This document shows positions 59,736 to 64,000 of a stretch of 64,000 nt of DNA, in pieces; position 1 is the stretch's first letter, and each line of letters starts with the position of its first letter. The notes under the pieces are model-generated. The model had not been told where the DNA came from, did no database searches, and saw only the letters and a list, made by a program, of their open reading frames with translations. Position numbers and translations under genes: made by a program. This DNA comes from Dreissena polymorpha. Its lineage: Eukaryota; Mollusca; Bivalvia; Myida; Dreissenidae. Where the stretch lies: positions 20,089,113-20,153,112 of the forward strand of contig NC_068360.1 of assembly GCF_020536995.1 (NCBI RefSeq), written 5' to 3'.

Positions 59736-59948
59736 TTAACCCTTTGCATGCTGGGAAATTTGTCGTCTGCTAAAATGTCGTCTGCTGAATTTCTAAAATT
59801 CGCATTTTCTTCGATTTTTTTCAAAGAATACTATCAGAATAGCAAACAGTTTGGATCCTGATGAGACGCCACGTTCTGTGGCGTCTCATCTGGATCCAAA
59901 CTGTTTGCAAAGGCCTTAAAAATTCGGTTCCCGCATTGTAAGGGTTAA
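59736..59948. mobile_element. TTAA MITE with GATGAGACGCC palindrome
   Basis: TTAA at both ends (59736-59739, 59945-59948), ends TTAACCCTTTGCATGCTGGG and the complement of TTAACCCTTACAATGCGG. The central palindrome pairs CAGTTTGGATCCTGATGAGA with TCTCATCTGGATCCAAACTG. A second copy is at 63266-63576. Confidence 0.85.
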
Positions 59949-60589
59949 CAGCTTTTTGGTAATTTGCGTATCTGTTTTCCACACTTTGGCAAACACCAAC
60001 TATAAATGTATCAGGATCTTTATAACTTTGGGGAAACCCATTTAATTTCTAGGTTTTAACAATGTCATCACATATGTACCTAATCAGTAGTTGTATTCCA
60101 GTAATTAATAATTGATACAGTGTGTGAATTTCAAATGATTTTAAATGGGTAAGATTGTCTTTTTCAGAGCAAGTCCATTTTAGACAATGACATGTTTATA
60201 GAAAACTATAAAATATAACAAGAAATGTGTCTATAATACACAGATTCCCTCACTAGATGCCAATGGACAAATTAAATGAGTGTTGGGTAAACAGTCATCA
60301 TGTGAATAAAGTGTACAAAAAACACTTACAAACACAATTTTACAAGGGCTATAACTCTCAAAATAGGGGAGCAAGAGTTATGGTTCTTTGGATACCTCTT
60401 TTAGGTTCCAAGATACTCTCCAAATAAAATTTACAGTAAAAATAAGTTAATGATAACTCTGCAAATTGGAGAACAAAAGTTATGGTTCTTATACACTGCA
60501 CATTACCATAATGTCATCTACCTATTAAATCTCAAGCCGATTCTTTGTTTATTTTTTATATGTGCACAAGGCAATTATTTGTATGCCCC
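59949..60589. other. No gene seen; short repeat head at 60219
   Basis: AT-rich. ACAAGAAATGTGTC at 60219 is the head of the dispersed repeat seen at 23920. Confidence 0.4.
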
Positions 60590-60890
60590 TGAAGGAGAGC
60601 ATATAGTGATCGCACTGTCTGTGCGTCTGTCCGTGCCTCTGTCTGTCCGTCACACTTTGCGTTTAGGATTCGAAAAATGCTCATTATAACTTCTATGTCG
60701 CTTCAGATGTAACATTCATATTTGATATGCATGTGTATATGGACAGGCCTTTCCATCATACACACAAATTTTGACCCCTTTGACCTACCTTGAACTTAGG
60801 GTCCGCGTTAAGGTTTAAAAAAATGCTCATAATTTCTATCAAAGCGTTTATTGGGGGCATATGTAATCATATGGAGACAGCTCTTGTTTT
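60590..60890 (+). repeat. Short member of the 57896 repeat family
   Basis: Head TGTATGCCCCTGAAGGAGAG, block CTTCTATGTCGCTTCAGATG (also at 58483), tail GGGGGCATATGTAATCATAT with GGAGACAGCTCTTGTTT. It lacks the tandem array, so it is an array-less or deleted copy. Confidence 0.7.
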
Positions 60891-61964
60891 ATATAAAAAT
60901 TAACAAAGGGCAATAACTCTAAACATACAGTACAGCCAACGCGGCACAAACATAATCCGCGGCTACGCTACGGCCAGATTATTAGTACGCGGCGAATAAA
61001 TCGTGTGTTCACGCGGCGTATCGCCGTGGCACTTGGCATCAATCCGCGCAACGCCGCCGATTCTGTATTACACTCGCGTACTTTCGCGTAGTAAATCCGC
61101 CGCATATGTACGCAGCGGATCGAGTGAAAAGATATCCACCTACATGTGCATACATGTATGTGTAGCGTAGAAACCAAGATTTACGCTGGTTTCATAATTA
61201 TTATTTTCACGTTTTAATAAGCGATATGACACATAATGCGTTTTACTAAATTATCGTTGAATTAATTACGCGCAACTGTTAATGTTTCGTTCGATTATCA
61301 AATTATCATTATTAAATTTCTAATCCGAAACACACTTCCGAATTTAATGCTAACGCGACCTTAGGCGTATTCTAGCGTCAAATAAACAGTGCTGAAATAT
61401 CCTTTGTTTCATAAAAAGCGCACGAAAATTATGCAGACATGTAGAACGTCGTTTGGAAAGTGTGGGTGTATTTTGTGTTGTATAAATACATGAACATCAC
61501 GTCAGGCGTAAATCGCGTGTTCAGTGGAAAAAAACCGCCCCGATAAGACGTTATTTCATTATCTCTTTAAATAGTAACAAATGCCAAAATGTATTTGATA
61601 CGGAGAATGTTTGTGTATCTAAAATATTTACCAGCATTTGCTTTAAAACTGGAATATACGGGATTATCGGGTAATTAGTAGTGATATTAACTGTATAATA
61701 TGAACAAAATAAAACGTGTTTATATACGCATATTCAAACAATAGTTATAATAAGCTGATGATTAACAAAACAACAAATACGTCTTCACCGTCTTGATTAT
61801 TGATGTGGCTTCAAACTGCTAATTTTCTCAGCTTAAATATAATAGCAAAATCAACATGCAATTAATTTATAAATCCACCATATGCTGGAGCCTTGATCGC
61901 TTGTATGTGCGAAAACATAATTACGTGACCTTGTTTATATAATGTGTGAAATACATACACTAAG

Positions 61965-62746
61965 CAGTCTTCGAAATAAGCTTTGAAAAGTTACATGCCA
62001 GTCGGGCCAGTTACTTAAGAATTTTTACATGCCCAACATATTTTTTACATGCCCAAACTTTTTTAACTAAAATTATAACAAATCACAACATTTTAACACG
62101 TAAATGCTACACATAGTAAAGCAGAACATTTGTTGCAATAGTAGTGAATACAATTACAGCTAATCAATCACTAGAATTAAGACGATCGATCGTTACACCA
62201 GTGCTCTTGAAAAGAGCGTTCTCTGGTGTCATCGTACCATTTCTTGGCTTCCTTTTTCTCTAAATCATTGTCAATTTTCTATTTTGGAAGTGCTTTATCG
62301 GGCTTAGCCCCATCAACATACCTAAGATACTGCCTCTATGTCGACAATGACATTTGTTTACATTGACAAAAACGGAAGCGTATTACTTGATTGAAATGAT
62401 CGATTCAAAAAGCATCTTCTCAATTAATGTCTAGAGAAACCGTCGATAAGAACCGAATGTGACCGAACTGCATCAGTCAAAAACAATAACGATGACGTGT
62501 GCAAGCAGGTGCGTGTTGTAAAACCAATCGAATTTCATTGTTTTACAACTTACGGCAAGGTGTTTGTTCGCAAAATTGAAAAATAGATCTGCAAATATCA
62601 AGAACCGCTTACGATTTTTTTTATAAACTGTCAATTGGCTTCAATAATTTACATGCCCGGCGGGCCACAAACGTGAATTTTTGTATGTGCCCGGCAGTAA
62701 TTTTACTCGCCACGGGCGATCGGGCGTGTGCTAATTTCGAAGACTG
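61965..62746 (-). mobile_element. Non-autonomous hAT with transposase N-terminal stub
   Basis: TIR CAGTCTTCGAAATAAGC against CAGTCTTCGAAATTAGC, flanked by ACTAAG (61959-61964 and 62747-62752). The minus strand at about 62190-62335 carries the stub described next. Confidence 0.85.
62190..62335 (-). pseudogene. hAT transposase N-terminal stub
   Basis: Reads RYVDGAKPDKALPK, a stop, then KIDNDLEKKEAKKWYDDTRE and RSFQEHWCND. The acidic-basic run followed by R-x-F-x-x-x-W is the usual lead into the zinc-binding start of ZNF862-like hAT transposases. The rest is absent. Confidence 0.55.
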
Positions 62747-63251
62747 ACTAAGGGCGGGAAACAAACTTACTTGGCCAGACACATTAACTATGCTTACATG
62801 TATATGCTAATACAATCCGCGCACAATAAATTTATTATGATTTTAATTATTATTATCATTGTTCTTTCAACATTTGTTAACTACATGTAACTAATAATTT
62901 TAAAAAGATTTTTTATTTCATGATGCGCATCGACTCGGCATCATGTCGCGGATCGCGGCATGCCTCGGCGGACAGATGCGAAGCTTCACGGCGAAATGCG
63001 ACTTGCCGCCGCGTACTGACGCGGCTTCAACGACTGACGCGGCATTGACTTGTTTCGCCTTGCCGCCGCGGATCGCAAAATACATTTGTTCCGTGTTGGC
63101 TGTACTGTAGTGGAAAGAGTAATGATTCTTGTGTGCCTCACATCCACTTAATTGGATCCCCCTACCTATAATTGAGTTTCAAATATATCTTGTTCATATT
63201 ATGGGGACGTAGGATTAGGTGGCGTCCGGGAGAACAATGTTCAAACAGTTA

Positions 63252-63576
63252 CAACTGGATAATCTTTAACCCTTTGCATGCTGGGAAATTTGTTGTCTGT
63301 TAAAATGTTGTCTGCTGAATTTCTAAAAAATAGCATTTTCTTCCAATTTTTTCAAAAGAATACTGGATAATCTTTAACCCTTTGCATGCTGAGAAATTTG
63401 TCGTCTGCTAAAATGATGTCTGCTGAATTTCTAAAAATAGCATTTTTTCCAATTTAAAAAAAAGAATACTATCAGAATAGCAGTTTGGATCCTGATGAGA
63501 CGCCACGTGGTGTGGCGTCTCATCAGGATCCAAACTGTTTGCAAAGGCCTTTTGGTTCCAGCACTGAAAGAGTTAA
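63252..63576. mobile_element. TTAA MITE with duplicated left half
   Basis: Second member of the 59736 family, TTAA at 63266-63269 and 63573-63576. A ~110 bp block that includes 14 bases of flank (ACTGGATAATC) and the MITE's left half is repeated directly (63252 and 63362). The duplication therefore arose after the MITE had inserted here. Confidence 0.85.
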
Positions 63577-64000
63577 ACCTGGTGATAATATTAGTGGGCA
63601 TAATATCTTCGCTTGGTCTGATAAAAAGCTGGATTTCATAAAGTTTTTCTGAATAAGGCCCTTGAATTAAAAAAAAAAATAGCCAAAATAACCTTTTCCA
63701 CTCTCTCTAAAAAATTATATGAACGTTGCAAATTGATCCTATATTATGAAAAAACAACTATTTTGTCCTTCACTTCATTATTAAGTACCGGACTCAATGA
63801 TGCAGCGGAGTAAATATGTTAGTTTTAATCAAATTCTCTAAAAGCATTGGACAAATTGTTTTGAGGGAAAAAAATTGTCACAAAAAAGCTTGTAGTAAAA
63901 ACTTATTGACATAAAAATCTTATCTCATCTGTTGCCCTGTAAAAAGTTTAACTATGGAGGCAACACATCAACCCTCTTGTCTTATTTATTTCCTCAGTCA
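63577..64000. other. No gene seen
   Basis: AT-rich, with short A-runs. No coding sequence or element ends before the window stops. Confidence 0.4.

Larger units (their letters stand above)
60928..63107. mobile_element. TA-flanked TIR element with CGCGGC-rich ends, interrupted by a hAT
   Basis: Ends CAGTACAGCCAACGCGGCAC and the complement of CAGTACAGCCAACACGGAAC, TA on both sides (60926-60927, 63108-63109). The outer 150-250 bp are rich in GCGGC/GCCGC words in both orientations and stand out as GC-rich in this AT-rich window. A hAT (61965-62746) sits inside. No transposase is recognised. Confidence 0.85.

Overview
The window looks like AT-rich nuclear DNA from an animal, most likely a bivalve mollusc. 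A Dreissena-like heterodont is my guess from the repeat families, but nothing here names the species. The evidence is a C1q-domain gene cluster with animal-type introns, a class of gene greatly expanded in bivalves, and a very dense load of DNA transposons, MITEs, tandem-repeat elements and a LINE relic. There are no bacterial operons, rRNA genes, CRISPR arrays or retrovirus-like elements that I can support.

Host genes: three members of one C1q family lie on the + strand. Copy A (8.77-9.84 kb) is intact, with two exons and a 196-base intron, encoding a secreted coiled-coil plus C1q protein of 291 residues. A relic C1q exon with part of its intron sits at 15.5-16.76 kb. Copy B has exon 1 at 18.07-18.50 kb and exon 2 at 32.78-33.19 kb. 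It carries an in-frame stop in exon 1 and an intron of 14.3 kb. The relic's intron aligns with pieces of copy B's intron, which shows that much of copy B's intron is transposon insertions. These are a 6.15 kb TTAA-flanked element with remains of a Mutator-like/DEDDh-exonuclease gene, palindromic foldback elements, a tRNA-carrying MITE, a 2.9 kb TTAA element and hairpin MITEs.

Layout: 0-0.3 kb, the end of a tRNA-carrying MITE; 1.2-4.1 kb, a segment duplicated at 45.0-51.1 kb; 4.4-4.9 kb, a second tRNA-carrying MITE; 5.4-6.5 kb, a LINE relic; 6.5-8.1 kb, a hairpin, a TA microsatellite and a tandem duplication; 8.7-33.3 kb, the C1q cluster; 34.3-40 kb, two copies of an element with a TTCGTACCC minisatellite and a small foldback; 41-44.6 kb, a tRNA-carrying MITE and a TA-flanked element with a hAT inside; 45-52.4 kb, the second copy of the duplicated segment, expanded by three hAT elements and one other insert, then two more hATs; 55.4-55.9 kb, a CTGT/CTGC microsatellite; 56-64 kb, nested MITEs, tandem-repeat elements and a TA-flanked element with a seventh hAT.

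The most useful property of the window is that its internal paralogy gives filled and empty versions of several insertion sites. This fixes element ends and target-site duplications from the sequence alone. All family names are my recognition from motifs, without any database search.
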